From: Embleya scabrispora DSM 41855
GTDB taxonomy: Bacteria; Actinomycetota; Actinomycetes; Streptomycetales; Streptomycetaceae
Direction: 5' to 3'
Assembly: GCF_000372745.1 (NCBI RefSeq)
Contig: NZ_KB889596.1
Span: 1-64,000, forward strand
DNA length: 64,000 bases
Part shown: positions 1 to 7,997 of the stretch, one piece after another
Layout of the letters: each line of letters starts with the position of its first letter
How positions within the stretch are numbered: the stretch's first letter is position 1
The notes under the pieces: generated by a model
Seen by the model: only the letters and a program-made list of their open reading frames with translations
Told to the model about the DNA's origin: nothing
Databases searched by the model: none
Program-made: the position numbers and the translations under genes

Positions 1-21
1 CCCACCCCCCACCCTGATCCC

Positions 22-909
22 ATGAAACTCCGCATCGGCGTCGGCCTCGGTCCACGCGACCCCGCCGACCCCGCGACGTTCGGCGAACTCGTCCGGCTCA
101 TGGAGCACATCGGCGTGGACTCGCTGTGGTTGCCCGATCTGGTCGGTGGTGACCTGCCCGACCCACTCGTCGGTATCGGCTACGCCGCCGGCCACACCCG
201 GCGGCTCAAGCTCGGCAGCGGCGTCACCGTGCTGCCCGGTCGCAATCCGGTGGCCGTTGCCAAGGAACTCGCCACCCTGGCGGCACTCGCGCCGGGCCGG
301 ATCCTGCCGGTGTTCGGCGTCCGACACGCGACCGCGCGCGAACGACCGCTGTTCCCGATCCCGGGCCCGCGCGGCGAGGTGATGGACGAGGCGCTCACGG
401 TCGTGCGTCTCCTGCTCGAAAACGACGACGTGTCGTTCGAGGGCAAGTACCACCGCTGTGAGCACGCACGCGTCGGCCCGCGACCCACCCGCCCACTCGA
501 CCTGTGGCTGGGCGGCAGCGGCCCGAAGTCGCTGCGCCGGGTGGGCCGGCTCGCCGACGGCTGGCTCGGCGCCGCGCTGACCCCCGACGAGGCCGGTGCG
601 GCTCGACGCACGATCGAGGCCGCCGCGGCCGAGGCCGGGCGTACCGTCGACGACGACCACTATGGGATGAGCCTCGTCGTCGCGTTCGACGGCATGCCCG
701 GCCACGAATTCGGCGCGCTGCGTCGGCAACGACCGGACGTGGACGTCGCCGAGTTGGTGCCCACCGGGTGGGCCGCCACGCGCGAGCTGATCGGGCGGTA
801 CGCCGAGGCCGGAGTGAGCAAATTCGTGGTCCGACCGGCCGGCACACCGCGCTCGTGGACCGCGTTCCTGACCGAGTTCGCCGCCGAACTGTTGCCGCTG
901 GAGACGTGA
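22..909 (+). CDS. LLM-class F420-dependent oxidoreductase
   Basis: Luciferase-like monooxygenase fold protein of 295 residues, the usual length for the F420-dependent LLM branch. Visible family features are an opening MKLRIGVGLGPRDP strand, a TIM-barrel core, the GSGVTVLPGRNPVAVAKELATL segment typical of the cofactor-binding face, and LWLGGSGPKSLRRVGRLADGW, which in this family contacts the flavin/deazaflavin phosphate. It is a soluble cytosolic enzyme, and its substrate cannot be read from sequence. The ATG at 22 is the first possible start; no strong ribosome site precedes it. The gene stands alone and is followed by a hairpin. Family is certain; F420 rather than FMN is inference from the subfamily. 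Confidence 0.9.
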   Translation: MKLRIGVGLGPRDPADPATFGELVRLMEHIGVDSLWLPDLVGGDLPDPLVGIGYAAGHTRRLKLGSGVTVLPGRNPVAVAKELATLAALAPGRILPVFGVRHATARERPLFPIPGPRGEVMDEALTVVRLLLENDDVSFEGKYHRCEHARVGPRPTRPLDLWLGGSGPKSLRRVGRLADGWLGAALTPDEAGAARRTIEAAAAEAGRTVDDDHYGMSLVVAFDGMPGHEFGALRRQRPDVDVAELVPTGWAATRELIGRYAEAGVSKFVVRPAGTPRSWTAFLTEFAAELLPLET

Positions 910-983
910 ACGATCTTGCCGTACGCGGTGATTGACGCTCCGTAAGCAAAATATTGCGCACACTCCCGGCTGCCGGAATCGTG

Positions 984-1022
984 CGGCCGGTGGCTCACAC
1001 ACCACGTGCGAACCACCGGCCG
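984..1022 (+). terminator. Probable terminator hairpin after the LLM gene
   Basis: A perfect 10-bp inverted repeat, CGGCCGGTGG at 984-993 and CCACCGGCCG at 1013-1022, is separated by 19 bases. It lies 75 bases after the stop of the LLM gene. There is no U-tract, as is usual in actinomycetes. The rest of 910-1284 shows no coding signal to me. Confidence 0.5.
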
Positions 1023-1284
1023 GACATTCGTCGCCGACCCGCCGACCTGCGTCGGAGCGGATGTCGACACGTGAACAGTCCCCGTATGCCCGGGAGTCGG
1101 TCGTGCCCTCCGTTTGGCCGGATTACGTACGGCAGCGCCGATCGAATCCGGCCAACGGTGCCGCGCAGGCCATCACGACGGAGGGTTGCGTCCGGTCTGA
1201 CAGTCAGTCAGGATCGCCCCCGTTCCCCTCCGGACGGGGCGCGCCACCGAGCGCTGCCGCCGGCAACGAAGGACGGAAATACAC

Positions 1285-1941
1285 GTGTCGACTTCCCCCG
1301 CGACTCCGCTCTGGCTTCAGGGACGGGACGCCGTCGTCGCCGCGGCGGCCCCCGACGACTGGCGCGAAGCGGCCCCCGACTACCACCTCTCGCACACGGT
1401 GATGCCGGGCCTGCGCAGCACACAGCACGCACCCGACTCGCTGGAGGCGATCGTCGAGAGCCTCGTGCAGGTCTTCGAGATGGAGGTCTCGCACAAGAAG
1501 GACCCGAAGACCTGGGTTTCGATGGCCATCGAACGCTTCCGCACGAATGTCAACGGCGGCCCGTGGGCGAGCGCGCAGGACATCGTCGACCAGGGCAGCT
1601 ACAACATCCTGATCGGCGACAGCATCTTCTACTCGCCGGGGCGGGAGAGCTTCGAGTCCTCGCACCACATCTTCCACACCGCGTTTCCCGAGGGCTTCTA
1701 CTGGGAGGTCCTCGAAGTCCTCTCCCCGCCGCCCGTGATCGCCTTCAAGTGGCGGCACTGGGGCAGCTACACGGGGGAGTACAAGGGTTTCCAGCCGGAC
1801 GGCAAGACCATCGAGATGTTCGGCATGAGCGTGGCCAAGGTCAGCGAAGACCTCAAGCTCGTCGAGGTCGAGCACTACTACGACCCGAACGCCTTCCTCT
1901 CCCGCCTCACCGGCGGTTGCCCGGTCGCCCACGGCAACTGA
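1285..1941 (+). CDS. SnoaL-like / NTF2-fold protein with C-terminal CPVAH tail
   Basis: Protein of 218 residues with the look of the SnoaL-like polyketide cyclase/ester cyclase superfamily: an alpha+beta cone with WxHWGSYTGEYKGFQPDGK, which resembles the conserved R-x-x-G-x-x-G-P-T-G region, followed by FGMSVAKVSEDLKLVEVEHYYDP. No transmembrane or signal segment is seen. The GTG at 1285 follows GAAGGACGGAA and is preferred. The protein ends GGCPVAHGN, a Cys-Pro motif resembling heme-regulatory motifs and the Cys-Pro-Val tails of some heme enzymes; this is unusual for a plain NTF2 fold. The substrate is unknown, and no polyketide genes lie nearby. Confidence 0.75.
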   Translation: MSTSPATPLWLQGRDAVVAAAAPDDWREAAPDYHLSHTVMPGLRSTQHAPDSLEAIVESLVQVFEMEVSHKKDPKTWVSMAIERFRTNVNGGPWASAQDIVDQGSYNILIGDSIFYSPGRESFESSHHIFHTAFPEGFYWEVLEVLSPPPVIAFKWRHWGSYTGEYKGFQPDGKTIEMFGMSVAKVSEDLKLVEVEHYYDPNAFLSRLTGGCPVAHGN

Positions 1942-1990
1942 CCGGCCCGGCGGCCCGGCGGCCCGGCCCGCCCGGCCCGCCCGGCCGAAC
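1941..1990. repeat. Low-complexity C/G tandem tract
   Basis: Directly after the SnoaL-like gene, a run built from CGGCCCGG and CGGCCCGCC units continues for about 50 bases. It can form many alternative hairpins and may act as a terminator. The following bases to 2220 are also extremely GC-rich and hold no gene that I can support. Confidence 0.5.
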
Positions 1991-2220
1991 GTCACCGGGC
2001 CCGGCTCACCCCCCGACGCACCGGCCGTCGGGTGCCGGGCGGCCTCACCCCGAGCCCGCCCGGCGCCCGGCGCCCGCACCCCCCGATCACGCCGAGCCCC
2101 GCCCACGCGCGGCACCCGCCTCCCCGATAGCTTGGCGCACCACCGCGGTGCCCACCCGGTGGTTGCCTCGACGGGCCGGACCACGACCCGCCGACCGCCG
2201 AAGCACGAGCCGGGACGACG

Positions 2221-3246
2221 ATGACCGACGAGCACGGCTCGCCCACCTTCCGGGTCGAGTGGAGCAGCGCGTTCCGGACCAACTCCGTCGGACTCGCCGG
2301 GACCGGGTTCCCGTTCGCCGCCGAGGTGTTCGAGCGGCACGGGGTGTACGGGATCGGCGGCGCGGCGGCGCGGGTGTGCGATCTGGTCGACGTACTCGAA
2401 GCGTTCGCGCAGCCGGTCGTCACGGTGCAGAGCCTCGGGCACTACTGGTTCGATCAGGAGGACCATCGCGAGTGCACGCCGGGCGAGATCGCCCGGGAGC
2501 AGGGTGTCGAGGCCGAGACGCACGACGTCACCTGGGCCGGGCACAACGAACTGCTCGTGCTGCGCCGGTCGGACCTGGGCCGATTCCTGGCGGAGCTGCA
2601 TCCGTACAACATCGACGTGGTCGACGCGCCCGGCCCCGTGTCGGCCACGGCCGCCGACGAGATGGCACTCGCGGTCGGCACACGTGGTCCCGACACCTGC
2701 GTGCTTCACGATCTACCCGACGCCGAGCTGCATTTCTCCGGCCACGACGATTGCTACTTCCACATCGAGAGCCGCGACCCGGCGCTGCCCATCCGGGTGT
2801 TCGCCCGACTGCTGACCCTCGCCGCAGGCGCAACGCTGCTCGCGGGCTCCGAACCGGACACGAAGCCGAGCACCGACACGAACACCGGTACGAACACCGG
2901 TACGAACACCGGTACGAACACCGAACTGAGCACCGAGCCGAGCACCAAAACGGCCCATGACGCGGTCACCGTAGTCGAACCGGACGCCAGGCTCGTACGG
3001 GCGATCCTGTCCCGAAGCGCGCACTGGTCGGGCCCGATCGGCACGCCCGAACCCGACGGCACGATCCGACTCGACCTGGCGGCGGACAAGTGGCGGCTCG
3101 GCGAGCGCCTCCCACCCCGAGCCGACCTGTCGGCTCGCTACGACCCGGCCGGCGGTCGTTGGCACCTCGCAGAACCCGAGCCCAAGCCCAAGCCCGACGC
3201 CGAGCCGACGCCCAAATCCACTACCGGTCCCGATCAGGCCCGATAG
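2221..3246 (+). CDS. Hypothetical protein with a coding minisatellite
   Basis: Unrecognised 341-residue protein. Residues 1-215 look like a folded globular domain with mixed hydrophobic periodicity and acidic, His-rich stretches. Residues about 216-245 are a low-complexity Thr/Asn/Gly/Ser/Glu linker encoded by a 12-bp tandem repeat. A second short folded part at about 246-315 is followed by a Pro/Lys/Glu/Asp tail (EPKPKPDAEPTPKS). There is no signal peptide or membrane segment. The ATG at 2221 follows CGGGACGACG, a weak ribosome site. It converges with the next gene, leaving only 7 bases between stops. I do not assign a function. Confidence 0.7.
   Translation: MTDEHGSPTFRVEWSSAFRTNSVGLAGTGFPFAAEVFERHGVYGIGGAAARVCDLVDVLEAFAQPVVTVQSLGHYWFDQEDHRECTPGEIAREQGVEAETHDVTWAGHNELLVLRRSDLGRFLAELHPYNIDVVDAPGPVSATAADEMALAVGTRGPDTCVLHDLPDAELHFSGHDDCYFHIESRDPALPIRVFARLLTLAAGATLLAGSEPDTKPSTDTNTGTNTGTNTGTNTELSTEPSTKTAHDAVTVVEPDARLVRAILSRSAHWSGPIGTPEPDGTIRLDLAADKWRLGERLPPRADLSARYDPAGGRWHLAEPEPKPKPDAEPTPKSTTGPDQAR
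2878..2923 (+). repeat. 12-bp tandem repeat (coding)
   Basis: The unit ACGAACACCGGT occurs about 3.8 times in a row, encoding Thr-Asn-Thr-Gly. Because the unit is a multiple of three, copy number changes would keep the reading frame of the surrounding gene and only alter linker length. Confidence 0.9.
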
Positions 3247-3253
3247 CCCCAAC

Positions 3254-3676
3254 TCACAACCGCGGCGCGCGCATTCGGGTCAGCCGTCCACCCTCACCAC
3301 GAGCGTCGCATTCGGTGCTCACCGTCAAGGAGCGGTACGTGCCCGGGACGGTGGACACCCAAAAGCGCTCACCGAAGATCGTCGCCGGCGCCTGGAGCAT
3401 GAACCGGCCGCGCCGGAACTCGACCTGCGGCGGCACACCGTCGTCCGGCAACACGCCCCACGCGAGCGCCCACGCCGGCTCGCCGCGACCGGACCGCAGC
3501 GCACCACGCAGCAGCGTCGGCCCCAGCGCGGCGCCGGCCACGGCCACGTCGATCAGCCGGTAGCCCGCGTACACCTCGAGCGCCGGTCGCCCACGCGACC
3601 CCTTGCCCACGCGCATCGTGCAGTCGCTCAGCCGCAGATAGAGCTCGGTGGTCGTCTGCTGCAGGACATCGCTCAT
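3254..3676 (-). CDS. Hypothetical protein, 140 aa
   Basis: Unrecognised small soluble protein beginning MSDVLQQTTTELYLRLSDC. The sequence is a mix of beta-prone and Gly/Arg-rich stretches with no signal peptide, membrane segment or catalytic motif I can name. The frame is open further upstream to 3853, but the ATG at 3676 follows GGGGGAGCG and starts where good codon bias begins, so I prefer it. It lies 195 bases downstream of the response regulator on the same strand, so co-transcription is possible. Function unknown. Confidence 0.6.
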   Translation of the reverse strand: MSDVLQQTTTELYLRLSDCTMRVGKGSRGRPALEVYAGYRLIDVAVAGAALGPTLLRGALRSGRGEPAWALAWGVLPDDGVPPQVEFRRGRFMLQAPATIFGERFWVSTVPGTYRSLTVSTECDARGEGGRLTRMRAPRL

Positions 3677-3871
3677 GGCGCGCTCCCCCGTTCGAAGCGC
3701 CCGACGGGACAGTCCCTCGGGCCACACCAGGATCCGCCGCGGGGGCCGGCTGCCGCATCGGCTGTACGAACCGTTTCCGCCGGCCCACATACTCCCCCTG
3801 TAGGACGGAGAAATCCCACGGACCTCACCCGAACGAGCGAGTCGACGGCCCACGCACCACTCGCGCGAGGG

Positions 3872-4543
3872 TCAGGTCGCGCCCGGGACGGCCAGACCCG
3901 TCTCGTACGCACAGATCACCGCATGCACCCGATCGCGTAGCCCGAGCTTCCCCAAAATGCTGCTGACGTGCGTCTTCACCGTGTGCTCGCTGACCACCAG
4001 CGCCTCGGCGATCTCCGCGTTGGACATGCCCAGCGCCAGGCAGCGCATCGTCTCCCGCTCGCGCGTGGTCAACACGGCCAGCCGCTCGGACGGTTCGGCC
4101 GGGGCCTCCGTACGGGGTAGTCGTCGTGTGTAGTCGGCGATCAACCGTCGGGTCACCGACGGCGCGAGCAGCGCCTCGCCACTCGCCACCATCCGCACGG
4201 CGTGCACCAGGTCGTCCCGGCGCACGTCCTTGAGCAGGAAGCCGGCCGCACCCGCGTAGAGCGCGTCGTAGACGTACTCGTCCACGTCGAACGTGGTCAG
4301 CATGACGATCCGACAACCCGGCGCCTCGGCCGACACCACGCGGGCCGCCGCTATGCCGTCCATCCGAGGCATCCGGATGTCCAGGAGCAGTACGTCGGGC
4401 CGGTGCGCACGCACCGCCTCGACCGCCTCCAGGCCGTCGCCCGCCTCGGCGACCACGGAGATGTCCGGCTGCGCGTCCAGGATCATCGCGAAGCCGCTGC
4501 GCACCAGCCCCTGATCGTCGGCCACCACCACGCTGATCGGCAT
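3872..4543 (-). CDS. NarL/FixJ-family response regulator
   Basis: DNA-binding response regulator of 223 residues. The receiver domain at residues 1-120 has acidic pocket residues D9-D10, phospho-acceptor D55 in LLLDIRMPRMDG, a TT pair at 83-84 and K105. The LuxR-type HTH at about 155-215 contains LTTRERETMRCLALGMSNAEIAEALVVSEHTVKTHVSSILGKL. It receives phosphate from the kinase encoded just upstream: kinase TGA and regulator ATG share one base (TGATG), so translation is coupled and the pair is made in fixed ratio. Target genes are not evident; the adjacent 140-aa gene is a candidate. Confidence 0.96.
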   Translation of the reverse strand: MPISVVVADDQGLVRSGFAMILDAQPDISVVAEAGDGLEAVEAVRAHRPDVLLLDIRMPRMDGIAAARVVSAEAPGCRIVMLTTFDVDEYVYDALYAGAAGFLLKDVRRDDLVHAVRMVASGEALLAPSVTRRLIADYTRRLPRTEAPAEPSERLAVLTTRERETMRCLALGMSNAEIAEALVVSEHTVKTHVSSILGKLGLRDRVHAVICAYETGLAVPGAT

Positions 4544-5778
4544 CACGAGGCCCGCGCCGGGTCGAGCGGGATCCGCAGCGCGACCTCGAAGCCCGGCCCG
4601 GTCACCCGCGGCCCGGTCGTCACGCTGCCACCGCACGCGGTCGCCCGCTCGCGGATGCCGATCAGCCCGTGCCCGCCGCCCGGACGCGGTCGCCCGCCTC
4701 GGCCGTCGTCGGTGATGGTGATCCTCATCGTGTCTTCGCCCCATTCGAGCCGCACCACCACCGTGGTGGCGTGCGCGTGCCTGACCGTGTTGGTCAACGC
4801 CTCCTGGACGACACGGTACGCGGCGATCTCCGCGTCCGAGCGCAGCGGTCGGCGCACGCCGACGCTCTCGTGGACCACCCGGAGGCCGGTCCGGCCGACC
4901 TCGGCGAGCAGGTCGGCGATGTTGGCGACGGTGGGCTGTGGTGCCCGGGCGCCGGCCTCGTCGTCCTCCTTGAGCGTGCCCAGGATCCGGCGGAGTTGCA
5001 CCATCGCATCGCGCCCGGCGTCGGCTATCGCGTCGAACGCGGCCTCCGCGCGGGCCGGATCGCTGCGCACCACCACCGGTCCGGCCTCGGCCTGCACGGT
5101 CATCAGGCTTACCGCGTGCGCCAGGATGTCGTGCATGTCCCGGGCGATCCTGGCCCGTTCCCGCGCGGCGGCCCGGGCCACCTCGGCGTCCGCGCGGCGG
5201 ATCTCCAGGTCGCGTTCGTGCTCCAGTCGTCGGGTGCGCTCCTCGATCCCGGCGATGTAGGCGGTCCGGTGTCTGGTGGCCAGTCCGAAGGCGGCGGCCG
5301 CGGTCAGGGCCAGGACGTCGAAGGTGGCCTGTTGCGCCGGCTGATTCTTGAAGTTCTCCACGACCAGCGTGATCGGCAACGCCAACGCAGCGACGGCGAT
5401 CCGCTCCCAGCGCCGGCCGAGCGCGAAGACCGTGTAGATCGCGATCGTCATGCCGAACTGGAACGGCTGACCGGGTCGATGGTGCAGCGATACCGGCACG
5501 GTGAACACGGCCACCACACACGCGACCGCGAACGGCTGCCGGCGCCGCCAGATCAACGGGATCGCGGTGCCGCTCAGCAGCAGGAACCCGAGCCGATAGG
5601 GCGAACGCAAGGCGACCAGGAACGGCAGCGACACCATGAACTGCACCATCAGCGCGATCATGACGTCCATGACCTGCGGGTCGGTCCGTCGCAGGATACC
5701 CAACGTGTGTCTGGCCCGGTCACGAACGTGTCGGTCGGTGCCGCGCTCGGCGAGATGGTCGGCGAGGTGGTCGGACAT
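4543..5778 (-). CDS. NarL-type sensor histidine kinase (HisKA_3)
   Basis: Membrane sensor kinase of 411 residues. About four or five hydrophobic segments occupy residues 36-165, then a short coiled linker (EERTRRLEHERDLEIRRADAEVARAAARERARIARD). The dimerisation/phosphoacceptor box has H216 in RDMHDILAHAVSLM, and the ATPase domain shows ALTNTVRHA (N box), DDGRGG and GGGHGLIGIRERA (G boxes). It lacks a large extracytoplasmic sensor, so it probably senses a membrane or intracellular signal. The ATG at 5778 follows GGGAGCACGCCGC. The frame is open beyond it to 5985, but that stretch is Arg/Pro-rich intergenic DNA. Confidence 0.94.
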   Translation of the reverse strand: MSDHLADHLAERGTDRHVRDRARHTLGILRRTDPQVMDVMIALMVQFMVSLPFLVALRSPYRLGFLLLSGTAIPLIWRRRQPFAVACVVAVFTVPVSLHHRPGQPFQFGMTIAIYTVFALGRRWERIAVAALALPITLVVENFKNQPAQQATFDVLALTAAAAFGLATRHRTAYIAGIEERTRRLEHERDLEIRRADAEVARAAARERARIARDMHDILAHAVSLMTVQAEAGPVVVRSDPARAEAAFDAIADAGRDAMVQLRRILGTLKEDDEAGARAPQPTVANIADLLAEVGRTGLRVVHESVGVRRPLRSDAEIAAYRVVQEALTNTVRHAHATTVVVRLEWGEDTMRITITDDGRGGRPRPGGGHGLIGIRERATACGGSVTTGPRVTGPGFEVALRIPLDPARAS

Positions 5779-5911
5779 GCGGCGTGCTCCCGGGTGGTGT
5801 GTACCGACAGTGTCGCCGTTGATCCCAACTCCCGCCTCGCTCGTGCGAGGGATCTGCGCGACACCCGACCGGGCGCGGACCTTCCGGGCCCGTCGAACCC
5901 GCCGGATCCGT

Positions 5912-5956
5912 CGGGTCTGCCGGACCCGGTCGAAACCGTCGGGTCCGCCGGACCCG
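5912..5956. promoter_or_regulatory. Twin palindromes in divergent intergenic region
   Basis: In the 409-base gap between the kinase and the PemK-like gene, two near-identical 17-bp palindromes occur 28 bp apart: CGGGTCTGCCGGACCCG at 5912-5928 and CGGGTCCGCCGGACCCG at 5940-5956. Each has 6-7 bp arms. They may be paired protein-binding sites or a hairpin-forming repeat. Nothing else in 5779-6187 is interpretable to me. Confidence 0.4.
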
Positions 5957-6187
5957 TTCGGCGATTGCCCGCGCAAGTGCGCCACGGGACCGATGAATCG
6001 GGCTAATCGGTCCGCCGCCGGCGAACGCGCCCCCCGGTGGCATTTCGGGTACCGTCGCGTCTGGTACGACTGATCCCATGGCTACCGGCAACCGCTTCGT
6101 CCCCGACTCCGACCCCGACCGTTCGACACGGACAGCGCGGTGTGGTCGGCCGGCCGTCGCCCTCTCGGGCCGGACAGGGGCGGAGCC

Positions 6188-6505
6188 GTGCGGCCACTGA
6201 GGCGGGGCCAGGTGTGGACGATCCCCACCGTCGGCCGTGAACGTACCTTCATGATCGTGCAGAACGACCATGTCGCCGCACTGCACCCGGGCGCGGCGCT
6301 GTGCGCGCTGGTGGACACCGTCGGCGACCGGCGGGAGTCGCTGGTCACGGTCCGGATCACCACGCCGGTCAACGGCGTCGTGCTCGCCCCCGACCTGTAC
6401 ACGTCCCGGCATCGCCGCTTCGAACAGGGCACCTACCTGGGCGATGTCGCGCCCGAGGAGATGGAACGGGTCGACGTCGCGCTGCGCGCCGTCCTGGGTC
6501 TGTGA
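6188..6505 (+). CDS. PemK/MazF-like protein (solitary)
   Basis: Small protein of 105 residues starting VRPLRRGQVWTIPTVGRERTFMIVQNDH. The N-terminal RRGQVW...R..MIVQND pattern and closing helix EEMERVDVALRAVLGL match the layout of the PemK/MazF fold, an RNA-cleaving toxin family, but the middle is divergent and I see no antitoxin gene beside it. The GTG at 6188 follows AGGGGCGGAG and is preferred over the upstream ATG at 6140. It stands divergent from the two-component kinase gene. It may be a domesticated or inactive family member; toxin activity is not established. Confidence 0.5.
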   Translation: MRPLRRGQVWTIPTVGRERTFMIVQNDHVAALHPGAALCALVDTVGDRRESLVTVRITTPVNGVVLAPDLYTSRHRRFEQGTYLGDVAPEEMERVDVALRAVLGL

Positions 6506-6572
6506 GGCGGTCGGCGAGGCCGAGGGCCGGCGGAGGTAGGCCCGGGACGGCGCGGCGAACGCGCGCCCCGCG

Positions 6573-7997
6573 CTATCTCGGCAGGGTGATCCGGAAGGTG
6601 GTGCGGCCGGGTTCGGAGTCGACCGTGACCGTGCCGTCGTGTCGTTCGACGATGATCCGGTACGAGATGTCCAGGCCCAGCCCGGTGCCCTCGCCGAGCG
6701 CCTTCGTGGTGAAGAACGGTTCGAAGATCCGGTCCTGGATCTCGCGCGGGATGCCGGGGCCGTCGTCTTCGACCTCGATCACCACCGACGCCGTGTCCGC
6801 CTGCGCCCGCAGGGTCAGCGTGCCCTTGCCGCCCATCGCGTCGGCGGCGTTGTCGATCAGGTTGGTCCACACCTGGTTGAGTTCGGCCGGATATGCCTGG
6901 ATCTTCGGCAGGTCATCGGCGTACTCGCGCTCGACCCGGATGTCGCGCAGCGGACCGGCCAGCATGGCCACCGTGCTGTCCAAGCCCTTGCGCAGGTCGG
7001 TCTCCTGAAAGGGGGCGCGGTCCATCTGGGTGTACTGCCCGGCGGCGGAGAGCAGTTCGGTGATCCGGCCGAGCGCGTCGGCGACCTCGTCGAGCAGCGC
7101 CTCGCCCTCCAGATTGGCGGCGAGCCAGGTCAGTCCGGGGCGCGCGGCCGAGCCCAGCGCGGCGCCCGCGTCCCGGGCCCAGTCCTCGTACAGGCCCACG
7201 TTCACGAACGACGGGGCCGTCTCGTACGCGTCCGCGATGCCCAAGTCCTCAAAGATCTCGGCCACTTCGTCGGTACGGTCGGCGAACTCCAGCGGGCGCA
7301 GCCGGGGTGCCTCGGCGCCGCGGTGGGCCAGCACCTCGGCCTGGAGCCGGTCCAGCGCCGCCAGCGCCTCGGCGGTCGCCCCCGCACGAGCCAACTCGGC
7401 TCGGGCCGAGCGCAGTTCGCCCAGTCGGGTGCGCAGGTTCGCGGCGGCGCGCTCGGCTGCCGCTGCCGGGTTGCCCAGTTCGTGGGTGAGCCCGGCGGTG
7501 AGGGTGCCCAGGGCCACCATGCGCTCTCGCTGGCCGACCGCCGAGCCGTTGCGGCGCGCGCCCAGGAACATGCCCGCGACCAGGTGCGCGGCCATCGGGA
7601 ACCACTCGGTGAACGCCTGCGCCAACTCGGCTGCCGGCAACACGAAGAACGTCGAGTCGACGTGTGTGCGCGCGGTGTTGCCGTACGCGTGCACGGCCGG
7701 CGTCGCGTCGTTTCCGTTGCCGTCCAGGGCGAGCGCGGCGCCGACGTAGGCGCCACGCATCGACGAACGGTGCACCTCCAACTCGCCGCCGCGCACCATG
7801 CGGTTCATCGTGACCTCGCCGGAGAGCAGCACGAAGAAGCACTCGCCGGGGTCGCCCTCGTGATAGAGCGTGGTATTCGCCGGGAACGCCTTGACCTTGC
7901 CGTGCGCGCACAGCCAGTTCAGGTGTTCGTCGGCGAGTTTCTCGAACAGGAAGAGCGTGCGCAGCTCCTCGGGCGGCAACACGTCGCACACGCTCAT
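6573..7997 (-). CDS. cNMP-binding-domain histidine kinase
   Basis: Soluble kinase of 474 residues. Residues about 10-135 form a cyclic-nucleotide-binding (CAP_ED) beta barrel (FLFEKLADEHLNWL, YHEGDPGECFFVLLSGEV, FFVLP). A HisKA-like H box follows with H172 in LGTLTAGLTHELGNP, then a helical insert of about 160 residues. The HATPase domain has NQVWTNLIDNAADAM, DDGPGIP, FEPFFTTK and GEGTGLGLDIS. No membrane segment is present. Its ATG overlaps the stop of the upstream receiver-flavoprotein gene by 4 bases (ATGA), so the two are made together and probably form a signalling pair. Whether it binds cAMP/cGMP is not shown. Confidence 0.92.
   Translation of the reverse strand: MSVCDVLPPEELRTLFLFEKLADEHLNWLCAHGKVKAFPANTTLYHEGDPGECFFVLLSGEVTMNRMVRGGELEVHRSSMRGAYVGAALALDGNGNDATPAVHAYGNTARTHVDSTFFVLPAAELAQAFTEWFPMAAHLVAGMFLGARRNGSAVGQRERMVALGTLTAGLTHELGNPAAAAERAAANLRTRLGELRSARAELARAGATAEALAALDRLQAEVLAHRGAEAPRLRPLEFADRTDEVAEIFEDLGIADAYETAPSFVNVGLYEDWARDAGAALGSAARPGLTWLAANLEGEALLDEVADALGRITELLSAAGQYTQMDRAPFQETDLRKGLDSTVAMLAGPLRDIRVEREYADDLPKIQAYPAELNQVWTNLIDNAADAMGGKGTLTLRAQADTASVVIEVEDDGPGIPREIQDRIFEPFFTTKALGEGTGLGLDISYRIIVERHDGTVTVDSEPGRTTFRITLPR

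Noticed and set aside
954-2960. Very long Arg/Pro-rich open frame (668 codons)
   Set aside because: It overlaps the SnoaL-like and minisatellite genes in another frame, has no ribosome site and shows typical off-frame composition of high-GC DNA.
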